Below are positions 33,543 to 45,063 of a stretch of DNA of 64,000 nucleotides, piece after piece. The position numbers and the translations under genes are program-made. The first letter of the stretch is position 1. Every line of letters starts with the position of its first letter. The notes beneath the pieces were generated by a model. It did not search any database and was not told the origin of the DNA. It saw only the letters and a program-made list of their open reading frames with translations. The stretch lies in the NCBI GenBank assembly GCA_028829895.1, contig CM054181.1, forward strand, positions 28,666,357-28,730,356, written 5' to 3'. The DNA is from Sinotaia quadrata. Its lineage: Eukaryota; Mollusca; Gastropoda; Architaenioglossa; Viviparidae.

Positions 33543-33715
33543 GTGTGTGTGTGTGCGTGTGTGTGTGTGTGTGTGTATGTGTGTGTGTGCGTGTGTGCGT
33601 GTGTGTGTATGTTTGTGTGTGTGTGTGTGTGTGTGCGTGTGCGTGTGTGTGTATGTGTGTGTGCGTGCGTGTGTGTGTATGTTTGTGTGTGTGTGTGTGT
33701 GTGTGCGTGTGCGTG
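33543..33715. repeat. (GT)n/(GCGT)n microsatellite with internal duplication
   Basis: About 170 bp of GT with GC and TA interruptions. A block of about 70-80 bp containing 'gtatgtttgtgtgtgtg' occurs twice. Cys/Val and His/Thr frames over it are artefacts. Confidence 0.96.
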
Positions 33716-33883
33716 ATCCAACAAAAACAAATAAAATGCCATGGAGATCTTTATAAAGCTGATGAACACGAAATGAACTGACCAACCGCATCCCACACCC
33801 CGCAGCGAATGCACGCGCATATATTTAGAAATAATAAAAAATAAAAAATTAAAAACCAGCGAACGTCTTTTCGAACACGAAAA

Positions 33884-34177
33884 TAGCCCCGAGGTGTTAA
33901 TTCTGAACATGGCAACAGCTGGAGCAAGTGGCTGACGAACGACTGGGTCTGCAAGGATAAGAGGGTCAAATCTCCCAGCGAGCAGGCCGGCCATCTGGCG
34001 CAAGTGACGCACATGCGTAGTGCCAGACAGTTGCACGGAAGCGACGTGGGGCAGAGCTTTCTTTTCTTTCTACATGCCTGGATCCGCAGTATAAAGATGT
34101 CACTGCCTTCTCTCAAGCCAGAACGTGTTCATGTGACAATTATTTTGACGCGACAATCTTTTTCTTTTTTTGAAGTG
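33884..34177 (+). other. Coding-like open frame, unidentified
   Basis: A plus frame free of stops for 97 codons starts after 'aaaatag' and includes NSEHGNSWSKWLTNDWVCKD and GHLAQVTHMRSARQLHGSDV. G+C is higher than in the flanks at 33900-34050. The opposite strand is also open in two frames, so strand and reality are undecided. No domain is recognised. It could be an exon, a decayed mobile element or chance. Confidence 0.25.
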
Positions 34178-34744
34178 TGACAATTGTTTTTTCACGTGAT
34201 GGTTGTTTCGATGTGAAAAATCTGACTACACGATTTCTGACACTTTACAGTTTACACTGTCATGTGCCTACCTACACGGTGTGTAAATACGGTGTGTTAA
34301 AACCTCTTGTTCAAACATAAGTTTCTCATCTATTCACACCTTTAGAAGACAATATACACATACATATAAACCGACGATTAAAACAAAACCACGCCTACAA
34401 GATAAAAATGAAATGCTGTAAACATCTGGCACAAATGTCACATGTAAATTGTTGTCACATTCCACACACAGGCACGCACGCACACACTAGCTAAACTAGC
34501 TGATAAAACGCGAACATTTTTAGAAAAATCCACAGACAAATCAACTATGCTAATATTTTACATGAAAATGACTTAAGAGTCTCAGGTGCACAATTAAAAA
34601 TAACATAAAGGTTGGAACAGTTGAATATGCATACAGAATACGCACACATCAACATTTAAGAATTAAAAATAACATAACGGTTAGAACGAACTGAATATAC
34701 ATACAGAGTACAAATATAAGCAAAGTGAGTCATCTCGGAAATAT
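34178..34744. other. Non-coding, no recognised gene
   Basis: AT-rich. A short two-copy repeat ('aattaaaaataacataa' with 'ggtt') is visible at 34590-34690. Confidence 0.5.
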
Positions 34745-34885
34745 TTCTTTCTATTTTTTTATTTTGAGAATAAGTTGCTATATAGACTAGATTTCTATTT
34801 TTTATTTTGAGAATAAGTTGCTATAAAGACTAGGTTTCTACTTGTTAATTTTGAGAATAAGTTGCTATAAAGACTAGCTTGTATG
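34745..34885. repeat. About 50-bp repeat, 3 copies
   Basis: 'gaataagttgctataaagac' preceded by 'ttttattttga' occurs three times. Confidence 0.88.
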
Positions 34886-34912
34886 TCGATACATGAAAGA
34901 TTATTTTAGAGT

Positions 34913-35195
34913 TTCTCTAATGAAATACAAACAGGCAGACTTCTGTAATGAAATACAAACTGACAGACTTCTGTAATGAAATACAAGCTGGCAGACTTCT
35001 GTAATGAAATACAAACTGGCAGACTTCTGTAATGAAATACAAACTGGTAGACTTCTGTAATGAAATACAAACTGGCAGACTTCTGTAATGAAATACAAGC
35101 TGGCAGACTTCTGTAATGAAATACAAACTGGCAGACTTCTGAAATGAAATACAAACTGGCAGACTTCTGTAATGAAATACAAACCGGCACACTTA
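34913..35195. repeat. 28-bp minisatellite, about 10 copies
   Basis: 'tgaaatacaaactggcagac' plus 'ttctgtaa' repeats every 28 bp from 34921. Because 28 is not a multiple of three, all three minus frames stay open and give the same 28-residue peptide in rotation. None is a gene. Confidence 0.95.
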
Positions 35196-35214
35196 ATAGC
35201 ATTTACCACTATGT

Positions 35215-35470
35215 TTTTTTTCTAAAACACTTAGTATGTAGGCCTGTTTAGTTATGAAATATTTCTGGAAACATTTAGTATGTAGGCCTATTTAGTTGTG
35301 AAGTATTTCTTAAGTTATTTAGCACATATGTTCATTTAACTATGAAATATTTCTGAAGTAATTTATTAGGTAGGTCTATTTAGTAGTGAAATATTTTTTA
35401 AGTCATCCAGTAGGCCTACATAGCTTCATTTAGCTATGAACTATTTCTGAAGACAGTACGTAGGCATAGC
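35215..35470. repeat. Degenerate repeat, about 58 bp
   Basis: 'tatgaaatatttctgaa' with 'tagtatgtaggcctatttag' recurs four times with drift. Confidence 0.75.
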
Positions 35471-36636
35471 TATGAAAGGCTCAAACAGATTTCAAACTGT
35501 CAAACTGATAGTGCTTTCTGTGTTAAGACAAACATTGAACATGGTCTGCATCTCCATCTACTGAGAGCTGTACTGTTCTATACAGTTAGAGTGGACAGAA
35601 AAGAACAGCGCTCGGTCAGTTATTAAGATAACTGTTAGAACTGTATCATTATAAATGAAGATAACAAGTAAACTGTTAGAACTAAAGAGGATGATAGCAA
35701 ACCCACCACAGTCGACAACGCAGGTAAAGTATTGCAATACTATACTAATACAGTTATACTAAAAGAAACAAAATGCTATTTATCAGGGAAATTGGTTCTG
35801 CAGCAAATATGCAAGTAGAAGTTGTAAACTGCGCACTGAAGCTCGAGGTATATTTATTTTGGGATGGATGGGTGGACATTATGGGTAGGTACGAAAGAAG
35901 CAACAGGAAAAACCCTCTCAAAAACATAGCAGCCTAGCTTTTGTTGTGGGAGTTCACACAGAAAAAAAAATCAAGGACAGATGTGTAGCGAAACGGCAGT
36001 CAGGATAACGCAAGACTTTTTTAAATTAAAAATCTCATTTCTAAACACGTCATTTCCGGGTTGCCTTGATCACTCACACGCACGCACACTTCTCTACCTA
36101 CTACGCAATACATCCTCTTCTCTTCCCATGTTTACTTCCCTTGTTGGAGAGCTTTATAATTTATGTAATCACAAGTACGTGTCTACATGTCAGTCTATTC
36201 TTAATGGAGTATGTTAAACATAGTTCAACCAATAATAATAAAATAGAACTTATTTTATACTCAGTCCTTACCATTTGTGGAAGCTCAAAGCCGTTATAAA
36301 TTAATTTACGTATATGTGACCTGTCACCACAAAAAGATACTTAAGTCGGATTTTGCACAACGATATTGGATTAATGTACATATTAACAATCTGGATTACA
36401 AAATAAAAATCAGTAACAATAACAAACAACTAATTAGGAACTTAATATTTTCCCCAGCCCGTTACTGTTATAATAACAAAGAACAAGATTGGATCCTTGC
36501 TTATGATATAATTATTTCTTATTTACTTTTCCATTCTAGTAACCTTATGCATTCTATTGATGTTCAAAGTGTTAATACTTGTCTTCTATGGTGATATACC
36601 TAAAATGTCCCATGTTCAGACAATGACTTTTTTCTT
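35471..36636. other. Non-coding, no recognised gene
   Basis: Mixed AT-rich sequence. Overlapping plus frames at 35981-36594 lack any domain or consistent codon pattern. Confidence 0.5.
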
Positions 36637-37000
36637 TTTGTAACAGCATTCTATGGTGAAGTGATCTTGTTTTAACCACATCGTGTAACAGCATTCTATG
36701 GTGAAGTGATCTTGCTTTAACCACATCGTGTAACAGCATTCTATGGTGAAGTGATCTTGTTTTAACCACATCGTGTAACAGCATTCTATGGTGAAGTGAT
36801 CTTGCTTTAACCACATCGTGTAACAGCATTCTATGGTGAAGTGATCTTGCTTTAACCACATCGCGTAACAGCATTCTATGGTGAAGTGATCTTGCTTTAA
36901 CCACATCGTGTAACAGCATTCTATGGTGAAGTGATCTTGCTTTAACCACATCGCGTAACAGCATTCCATGGTGAAGTGACCTTGATCTAACCACATCATG
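36637..37000. repeat. 45-bp minisatellite, 8 copies
   Basis: 'taacagcattctatggtgaa' starts every 45 bp (36685, 36730 and so on). Variants 'cttgt/cttgc' and 'tcgtg/tcgcg' are ordered. 45 is a multiple of three, so two long minus frames (about 143 codons) exist with a 15-residue periodicity. They are repeat artefacts unless transcription is shown. Confidence 0.94.
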
Positions 37001-37655
37001 CACCAGTCTTCGAATTTAGTGAGTTTGATTTTCTTTTTGACCACAGTGGGAATTTTAGATCTAGATATAAAGTCAATCCGCTTATTTGCAATACAATAGA
37101 ATTAAAATATGAAATCTTCAGAATTCCGGAATAATTTATATTTAAATACATTTTCATAATAGACATATGATAATCCAAGGTATGTAATTCTTGACAATCC
37201 TATCCATCTGGAAATAACAGAATGTAGTTTGAGAATTTGATATAAAAGTGTAATGATCGAATTTAAATGCCAACGCTGACAAAAGGGTCAATTTTGAGGG
37301 GCAAGAAATTTATTTAAATATATTAATGAAAGGGTGTCCAACACTGGCAAGCATTGCACCTTTAAAATATTTTTTTTTCAAATTGACGTAAGAAAATGTC
37401 CAAATGCTGTAAGAACAAATGTTTGTCAGTTTTGACTGGAAGAAATGAACAATTTACATTCTTTGACTGACCTCGGAGCTGTCTGTCCAATACATCCAAT
37501 TACCTCCTATGTCATAAAAAGTAAACTTGTTAATGGTGCCTAAACATCTATTTCCTTTGTTATTAAACATAGTTTAACATTTGACAACTACATTATTGCA
37601 TAAGATCAGTCTGTTCAAAGAGATCCACGTATTTACAATATTAATATTAATGATC
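37001..37655. other. Non-coding, no recognised gene
   Basis: AT-rich sequence without a convincing frame. Confidence 0.5.
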
Positions 37656-39135
37656 AACCTGTTCTTAATGGTATATACAGGCGTTACTCTTTGTTATTTA
37701 TTTATCCTGTTCTTAATGGTATATACAGGCGTCACTCTTTGTTATTTATTTATCCTGTTCTTAATGGTATATACAGGCTTCACTCTTTGTTATTTATTTA
37801 TCCTGTTCTTAATGGTATATACAGGCGTCACTCTTTTTATTTATTTATCCTGTTCTTAATGGTATATACAGGCTTCACTCTTTGTTATTTATTTATCCTG
37901 TTCTTAATGGTATATACAGGCGTCACTCTTTTTATTTATTTATCCTGTTCTTAATGGTATATACAGGCTTCACTCTTTGTTATTTATTTATCCTGTTCTT
38001 AATGGTATATACAGGCGTCACTCTTTTTATTTATTTATCCTGTTCTTAATGGTATATACAGGCTTCACTCTTTTTATTTATTTATCCTGTTCTTAATGGT
38101 ATATACAGGCGTCACTCTTTTTATTTATTTATCCTGTTCTTAATGGTATATACAGGCGTCACTCTTTGTTATTTATTTATCCTGTTCTTAATGGTATATA
38201 CAGGCTTCACTCTTTTTATTTATTTATCCTGTTCTTAATGGTATATACAGGCGTCACTCTTTTTATTTATTTATCCTGTTCTTAATGGTATATACAGGCG
38301 TCACTCTTTGTTATTTATTTATCCTGTTCTTAATGGTATATACAGGCGTCACTCTTTTTATTTATTTATCCTGTTCTTAATGGTATATACAGGCTTCACT
38401 CTTTTTATTTATTTATCCTGTTCTTAATGGTATATACAGGCGTCACTCTTTTTATTTATTTATCCTGTTCTTAATGGTATATACAGGCGTCACTCTTTGT
38501 TATTTATTTATCCTGTTCTTAATGGTATATACAGGCTTCACTCTTTTTATTTATTTATCTTGTTCTTAATGGTATATACAGGCGTCACTCTTTTTATTTA
38601 TTTATCCTGTTCTTAATGGTATATACAGGCGTCACTCTTTGTTATTTATTTATCCTGTTCTTAGTGGTATATACAGGCTTCACTCTTTTTATTTATTTAT
38701 CCTGTTCTTAATGGTATATACAGGCGTCACTCTTTTTATTTATTTATCCTGTTCTTAATGGTATATACAGGCGTCACTCTTTGTTATTTATTTATCCTGT
38801 TCTTAATGGTATATACAGGCTTCACTCTTTTTATTTATTTATCCTGTTCTTAATGGTATATACAGGCGTCACTCTTTTTATTTATTTATCCTGTTCTTAA
38901 TGGTATATACAGGCGTCACTCTTTTTATTTATTTATCCTGTTCTTAGTGGTATATACAGGCTTCACTCTTTTTATTTATTTATCCTGTTCTTAGTGGTAT
39001 ATACAGGCTTCACTCTCTTTATTTATTTTTCCTGTTCTTAGTGGTATATACAGGCTTCACTCTTTTTATTTATTTATCCTGTTCTTAGTGGTATATACAG
39101 GCGTCACTCTCTTTATTTATTTTTCCTGTTCTTAG
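37656..39135. repeat. 47/48-bp minisatellite, about 31 copies, with trimeric higher-order structure
   Basis: 'tcctgttcttaatggtatat' followed by 'acaggcgtcac' or 'acaggcttcac' and 'tctttgttattt' or 'tcttttta' repeats about 31 times. The G/T site and the 47/48-bp length variant alternate as a dimer near 37777-38015. Between about 38061 and 38860 they form a trimer (T-short, G-short, G-long), giving a period of about 142 bp. The right end is more diverged ('cttagtgg', 'tttttcc'). Confidence 0.95.
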
Positions 39136-39374
39136 TGGCATCTGCAAATTTAGCTTCTTCGATTGAAATTCTTTTACTGACTGTTTTTACTGCTGGAAAA
39201 GGTTTATCTAGAGGTTGCATGTTTTGAATTCTGTATCGCCCATATGTTGTGAGTGGTTATAATAGGGAAACTGCGCGATTGGCCAGGATGAGGAAATCTG
39301 GGATAGATGAGGAAAGAGGTAGTTTTGTCTTTTTTTTGGGGGGTGGTGGAGGGGGGAGAGATAGTACGCAGTGT

Positions 39375-39692
39375 ATGTGTATGCGTGTATCTTGTGTGCG
39401 TGTATCTTGTGTGCGTGTATTTTGTATGCGTGTATCTTGTGTGCGTGTATTTTGTGTGTGTGTGTATGCGTGTATTTTGTGTGCGTGTATCTTGTGTGCG
39501 TGTATCTTGTGTGCGTGTATCTTGTGTGCGTGTATCTTGTATGCGTGTATCTTGTGTGCGTGTATCTTGTGTGCGTGTATCTTGTGTGCGTGTATTTTGT
39601 GTGCGTGTATCTTGTGTGCGTGTATTTTGTGTGCGTGTATCTTGTGTGTGTATATTTTGTATGCGTGTATCTTGTATGCGTGTATTTTTTTT
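39375..39692. repeat. 15-bp minisatellite, about 20 copies
   Basis: 'gtgtatcttgtgtgc' (or 'ttttg' in place of 'tcttg') repeats every 15 bp, keeping all three plus frames open with Cys/Val/Leu/Ala-rich peptides. These frames are not gene calls. Confidence 0.95.
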
Positions 39693-40009
39693 TTAGTCTG
39701 ACGATAGTGTAATAGTAGCGCTCACTTTTCTGAACACTTAATTTCGATTAACGGAGGTTTTGATGGATGTATCGAAAACACAGTATTCAAATATTATAAT
39801 TTTATTTTTCTGGATTCAGTACAACATAATTACTTGCTTTTATCAAATTAAAAGTGTAGTTTATAATTTAATATTTATGAAAATGATTCTCTAAAAACTT
39901 AGTATATTAGCTTTACATGCTAGTAATATTAAATTGAATTAAGTTTGGCAAGGGTAATATTGACAAATACAATTAAAAGGAAAGGACAAAATAAAGTTTT
40001 CATAAAGTT
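39693..40009. other. AT-rich non-coding
   Basis: No recognisable feature. Confidence 0.5.
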
Positions 40010-40600
40010 TCCATAATAGTTCTAGAGAGAATTGCTAGATCAGGTAATCAATAGTTCTAGAGAGAATTGCTAGATCAGGTAAGTAACAGATCTTGAGAAC
40101 ATTGCTAGATCAGGTAATTAATAGTTCTAGAGAGAATTGCTAGATCAGGTAAGTAACAGATCTTGAGAACATTGCTAGATCAGGTAATTAATAGTTCTAG
40201 AGAGAATTGCTAGATCAGGTAATTAATAGTTTTAGAGAGAATTGCTAGATCAGGTAATTAATAGTTCTAGAGAGAATTGCTAGATCAGATAATTAATAGT
40301 TCTAGAGAGAATTGCTAGATCAGGTAAGTAACAGATCTTGAGAACATTGCTAGATCAGGTAATTAATAGTTCTAGAGAGAATTGCTAGATCAGGTAATTA
40401 ATAGTTCTAGAGAGAATTGCTAGATCAGGTAATTAATAGATCTAGAGAGAATTGCTAGATCAGGAAATTAACAGATTGATAAAGAATTCTTGATCAGACA
40501 GATTGATAAAACATTGCTAGATCAGGTAATTAACAGATTGATAAAACATTGCTAGATCAGGTAATTAACAGATTGATAAGATTTGTTAGATCAATAAAAA
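40010..40600. repeat. 35-bp minisatellite with two interleaved unit types
   Basis: Type A ('aattaatagttctagagaga', 'attgctagatcaggt') and type B ('aagtaacagatcttgagaac', same end) alternate early. Then type A dominates, and shorter units ('acagattgataaaacattgc') end the array. About 15 copies. Confidence 0.93.
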
Positions 40601-40943
40601 GAGCTAGAGAACATGTGGAACGCACTGTTAACATTGTTATTATTATCTGTAAATGATCAGCCAAGGAGTGCAATGGAAAATTCAAAGCATTAAGATCTCT
40701 GTGCGGTTATTTAAATTTAAAAAAAAGAGAGATGTGTTGGAAAGATAAGGAATTCTTCATAAATCAGAATTAAATTGGTGATATCGTGGGGCTAAGACAC
40801 ACTCGTTTATCATGCTTATTAAAGAAAGGCAGAAAAGAAAACCTTGCATTCTTGTATTTTGCATACTATGTATGTGTATGATTGTATGTGTGTGTGATAG
40901 AGCACGTGAGTAAATGTATATGCTTATAAGTATGTGTACGTAT

Positions 40944-41005
<62 letters not shown>

Positions 41006-41279
41006 TGCGCATGTATTTACTTATTTATATATGCTTATCAGTGCACATATATATACGAATGAATGTGTGTAAGTTTAAATGAATATATACGTATATGTAA
41101 TATGAATGTGTTTGCTTATGTACATGAGTATATAGTGTGCATTCGTAAATGCATGTGTACGTATTAATGTGTAGCTGCACACTTATTATTTGGTATATTG
41201 TAAATGTGAATGTTTTATATATATATATATAGGCTATATCGTATGGTGGTAATAGATTCTGTATGTGTGTTTTGTCTCT
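40601..41279. repeat. (GT)n/(GCGT)n microsatellite and TA/TG-rich flank
   Basis: Unique AT-rich sequence to 40930, then pure GT to about 40985 and GCGT to 41008. After that come many 'tgtat', 'tatgtg' and TA tracts (TA run near 41218-41230). No coding signal. Confidence 0.8.
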
Positions 41280-41520
41280 GTGTATAGTGTATGAACAAAC
41301 GCATACTTGTGTATGCTATTCCTGCTTGTATATTGTATGGGTGAACACATTCTTATGTGTGCATGCTATTGCTGTTTGTATACTGTAAGAGTGAACACAT
41401 GCGTGTGCATGCTATTACTGTCTGTATATTGTATGAGTGAACACATGCTTGTACATGCTATTGCTTTTTTAAATATTGTATGAGTGAGCATATGCTTTTG
41501 TGTGCATGCATATCTCTTTA
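41280..41520. repeat. About 57-bp degenerate minisatellite, 4 copies
   Basis: 'gcatgctattgctg' then 'tatattgtatgagtgaacac' recurs four times. Confidence 0.85.
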
Positions 41521-41671
41521 TCAGCATGAGTTTGCGCGTGCATATATATCATGTATGTGCCTGTGTTAAACACTGAAAGTGAAAAAGCTTGTATGCATGT
41601 GTGCTTGCTAGAATGAGTTTGTACGTGTGTGTATGTGCATGTGTACATATATGGTGAAAATATAGTCATCC

Positions 41672-41852
41672 AAGATCACCATGGAAAATCAAACTAACGC
41701 TGAGAACCAGATCTATATGTCATCCTGACAATGAATGTTTAATAGGAATGCAAAGGGAAACAACCACCATGGAAAATCAAACTAACGCTGAGAGCCAGAT
41801 CTACCGATCATCCTGACAATGAATGTTATATAGGAATGCAAAGGGAAACAAT
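41672..41852. repeat. 88-bp tandem duplication
   Basis: 'caccatggaaaatcaaacta' begins at about 41677 and again 88 bp later. The copies differ at a few positions near 'ctatatg/ctaccga'. Confidence 0.9.
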
Positions 41853-42402
41853 CAGTAAAAAAAAATATAAGGAACAGTTTGCCTCTAGCCAGAAAATGTG
41901 TCCTACTGTATCATCACAGCTTTAACTCATTCATATAGCGAGCACCAAATAAACAGCGGAAACATTACTTTTCATCACTATAGTAACAAGTGGATTGACA
42001 GGAATGTTAGAACGCACTAAAACTAATTTAGATCAAAGAATGTAAGAAAAGACAAAAACAACACCAGACTAATAGTGTGAAAGTGTGAAAAAGGGAAAAG
42101 CAGCATACTAGAGAAAGAGTGGTAGGTAGATAATATAGAAACTGACAGAGGCGTACGTGCGTGCGTGTGTGTGTGTGTGTGCGCGCGCGCGAACATTTTG
42201 TTAAAGGTAGGTAGATAGCAGGCACAACAAAGTGTAAAAGCTACAAAGAGTATGTTTATGAATGCACGGTATGAGACACAGCTGGGGAGTGGGGAGGGGG
42301 GAGAGAAATTGAGAGAGCAAATAGGAAAAAAAGAGAATGAGACAAATGTATCTTCGCACTCACATGCACATATAATTGCTATCACAGTCCTGGCTGAAAC
42401 TT

Positions 42403-42670
42403 CAGACAGTAAAAGATATAGTTAATGCCTATAATTTATATACAGAAATATCTTACAGACAGTAAAAGATAGAGTTAATGCCTATAATTTATATACAGAA
42501 ATATCTTACAGACAGTAAAAGATAGAGTTAATGCCTATAATTTATATACAGAAATATCTTACAGACAGTAAAAGATATAGTTAATGTTTATAATTTATAT
42601 ACAGAAATATCTCACAGAGAGTAAAAGATATAGTTAATGCTTATAATTTCAATACATAAATATCTTACAG
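42403..42670. repeat. 53-bp minisatellite, 5 copies
   Basis: 'cagacagtaaaagatatagt' starts at 42403 and 42456 and continues at 53-bp steps. 'ataatttatatacagaaata' is conserved in each. Confidence 0.93.
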
Positions 42671-43019
42671 ACTCTAAATGTTTTCTTTAACATAAATAAT
42701 AATTTAATTATTACTCTGAATAAGAGAATCCAACAAACTGACGGGAGTGTGCCGTTAATAAATACCAGGAAAGCAACTCCGTTGTGATAAGTTTCAAACA
42801 TTAGGTAGCACACACCCAGACTCGCGGACGCAGACACAAATACACTTTTATTCATTAATGTGTAACACATTCTATAAACAATTGTAGAAACGCACATCTC
42901 TCTCTCTCTTATGGATTAATCCGTTGGCGGTTTATCATGGATATTTAGAGAAAGACACACACATCTAAGCCATTCTGTAGGTCCCCCCTCCCCCTCCCCC
43001 CTTGATAAAACTGAGGCAT

Positions 43020-43240
43020 ATCATTCACACCTAAGCATACACACAAATGTACACAAACATACACCAAACTGACACACATACAAACAAGCATGCACACAAA
43101 ATAAACATATACACAAACAAACACACACATACACTCACACAAATAAGCATACACACAAACAAACGTTCACACAAACACACAGACACACACACAAATATTT
43201 ATACACACAAACAAACATACACATCGTAGACACACACAAT
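43020..43240. repeat. CA/AAAC-rich low-complexity tract
   Basis: Interrupted 'acacaaacaaacat' motifs with no fixed period. Confidence 0.85.
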
Positions 43241-43466
43241 TTTGGCTCATTCCCACACATAGGCCTTACAGTTACCTATATCGAAAACAATCGATGGTTC
43301 ACCATTAAAGTATCATCTTCATCGATAAAACAGAAGACATATCATTCATGCACACACACAAACATACGCGAGTATACCTCAATTAATCGCTGTACACCGA
43401 CCATCTAGTAACACATCCAATTTTCTAAATCCTACTTTTCAACTATCGCTTCCACTTACACTGACA

Positions 43467-43467
<1 letters not shown>

Positions 43468-43549
<82 letters not shown>
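43468..43549. repeat. (CA)n microsatellite
   Basis: About 80 bp of uninterrupted CA, about 100 bases into the intron after the candidate signal-peptide exon on the minus strand. Confidence 0.97.
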
Positions 43550-43551
<2 letters not shown>

Positions 43552-43649
43552 TCAATTCTCACCCATCTATCCACTAAAGTGAAGTAGGCCTTCCACTCAG
43601 CTCTCACAGTCACACTTCCTTCCATAACCATAAAAGAAAGGAAACTTAC

Positions 43650-43706
43650 GCTATGCAGTAAACACAACGCCCACACTCTCAGGCATGTCCGTCCAAGGGA
43701 GGCCAT
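43650..43706 (-). CDS. Candidate signal-peptide first exon
   Basis: On the minus strand an ATG in strong context (AGA before, GCC after) opens MASLGRTCLRVWALCLLHS. That is a short basic start followed by a hydrophobic core, typical of a secretory signal. The frame then meets GTAAGT directly after 19 codons, phase 0. It lies upstream of, and on the same strand as, the SUEL lectin exons at 13.6-18.0 kb, which need a secretory signal. The link is inference: the exon that should carry the N-terminal half of the first lectin domain was not found between them. Confidence 0.4.
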
Positions 43707-44499
43707 TCTGTGAGCGTCGCCCACCGTTTATCCTTCAGTCTTGAAAAACAGCCAGAAGTTTTATCTCCAGCACAAGCACCTTACGCGTTTTCCATGAATC
43801 TAAACTGTTTAATCCAGAACACAGATTGCACATGTCTGTATTTTTGCAGTGCCGCACACACGTGCCCAGATTTTGTCTGGCATCCGGGAGCGACGTGCCC
43901 ATTTCTGAACATTTTTTTTTTCTTTGGAAACGGAAAATTAAAACGTGGTTCGTAAAGGGCCCATTAAGCCTGCTCGTAAGATAAGTGTTCCTCCATGAAG
44001 TAGAAATGAGTTTCCGTAGATTAATATATCGATGATATTGTACATTTAGTCGAGAGGATAGCGTTAGACTTATCAATGCATGATTATCATTGGCTGTGTT
44101 TCGTCTCCAGAAAACATTTCTCTAACTTAACACTTCTTATTAAGAAGGGCTGCCAGTGCCGAGAGAAACCAAAAGACGCTTCCACCTACAATAACTCTGA
44201 AACAACGAATGCTCATCTTATCTCTCCCTTTAGGTTCAACACAAAACGGACATATACATTGTGAGATCGCTTTAATTACATGGTCGTATTTTTTCCACAA
44301 TTATTTTTTTTTTTAAATTGCGGTACTCCGGCCACACATTAATCATGTTATTAATAGGGACAGAGAGAAAAACAGGGTTCTGAATTGCGTTGAGAAAACA
44401 CCCCACAGTAGAGTTCTAGCTCACGTGTCGTTTGTACAACGTGGACTAGTTAAATTAACGCGAAGTCACAATTGTGCGACTTCAAGGCACAATTAGGTT
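43707..44499. other. Possible promoter/5' leader region, no recognised gene
   Basis: It lies upstream (minus strand) of the candidate first exon. Short frames on both strands lack domains. No convincing core promoter motif was recognised. Confidence 0.4.
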
Positions 44500-45055
44500 T
44501 AGGTCACACCAAATATAATGAAGCCTATATCACCATGCTCAAACTGTTACATCAAAACAGTATATTACACCAAGGCGCTGTTAGGCAGAGATTATATCAG
44601 CACTAAAATTATCTTACATGAAATGGGGCACAATCAGATCTTACGTCAAACGTTTATATTACAGTCAAAGCACTATTAAGACCTGCCTCACATTCAAGCT
44701 AAGAGTACGTGCTCGCGTAGGCCCCATTGTTTCTATTGCGTAGTGAGGCTTAAGGAAGAGTCAAGGCAAAAATAGGCCCGCCTACTGTACATGAAATAAA
44801 GTAACAGGATTATGTTACGTCAAGGCACAAATATGTCCACTTAAAAATACATCACACAGAAGCAGGCCTATGTCAAGTCAAGGCATAAATGGGCGCCTGT
44901 TACTGCAAATCACAGAGCAGCAGGTCTATATTACGTCATGGTACAAATAGGCCTGCCTTCTGTACATCAAAGAGCAGAAGGTCTGCACTAAGTCAAGGCA
45001 CAAATAAACCTGCCTAACACAGAGCGCTAATTCTGCGTTACTTCAAAACACAACA
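44500..45055. repeat. About 57-62-bp degenerate minisatellite
   Basis: 'gtcaaggcacaaataggcc' with 'gcctactgtacat' and 'cagcaggtctat' variants recurs about eight times with strong drift. Confidence 0.82.
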
Positions 45056-45063
45056 ACACGCGT

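Noticed and set aside
33403..34036. Long frames over the (GT)n tract on both strands
   Set aside because: Cys/Val and His/Thr runs are translations of a dinucleotide repeat.
39125..39260. Minus frame containing TYGRYRIQNM as the missing SUEL N-terminal half
   Set aside because: No paired Cys, no preceding CEG motif and a stop directly upstream; the YGR is coincidental.
39249..39712. Long plus frames rich in Cys, Val and Leu that look like membrane proteins
   Set aside because: They come from a 15-bp tandem repeat and are open in all three frames.
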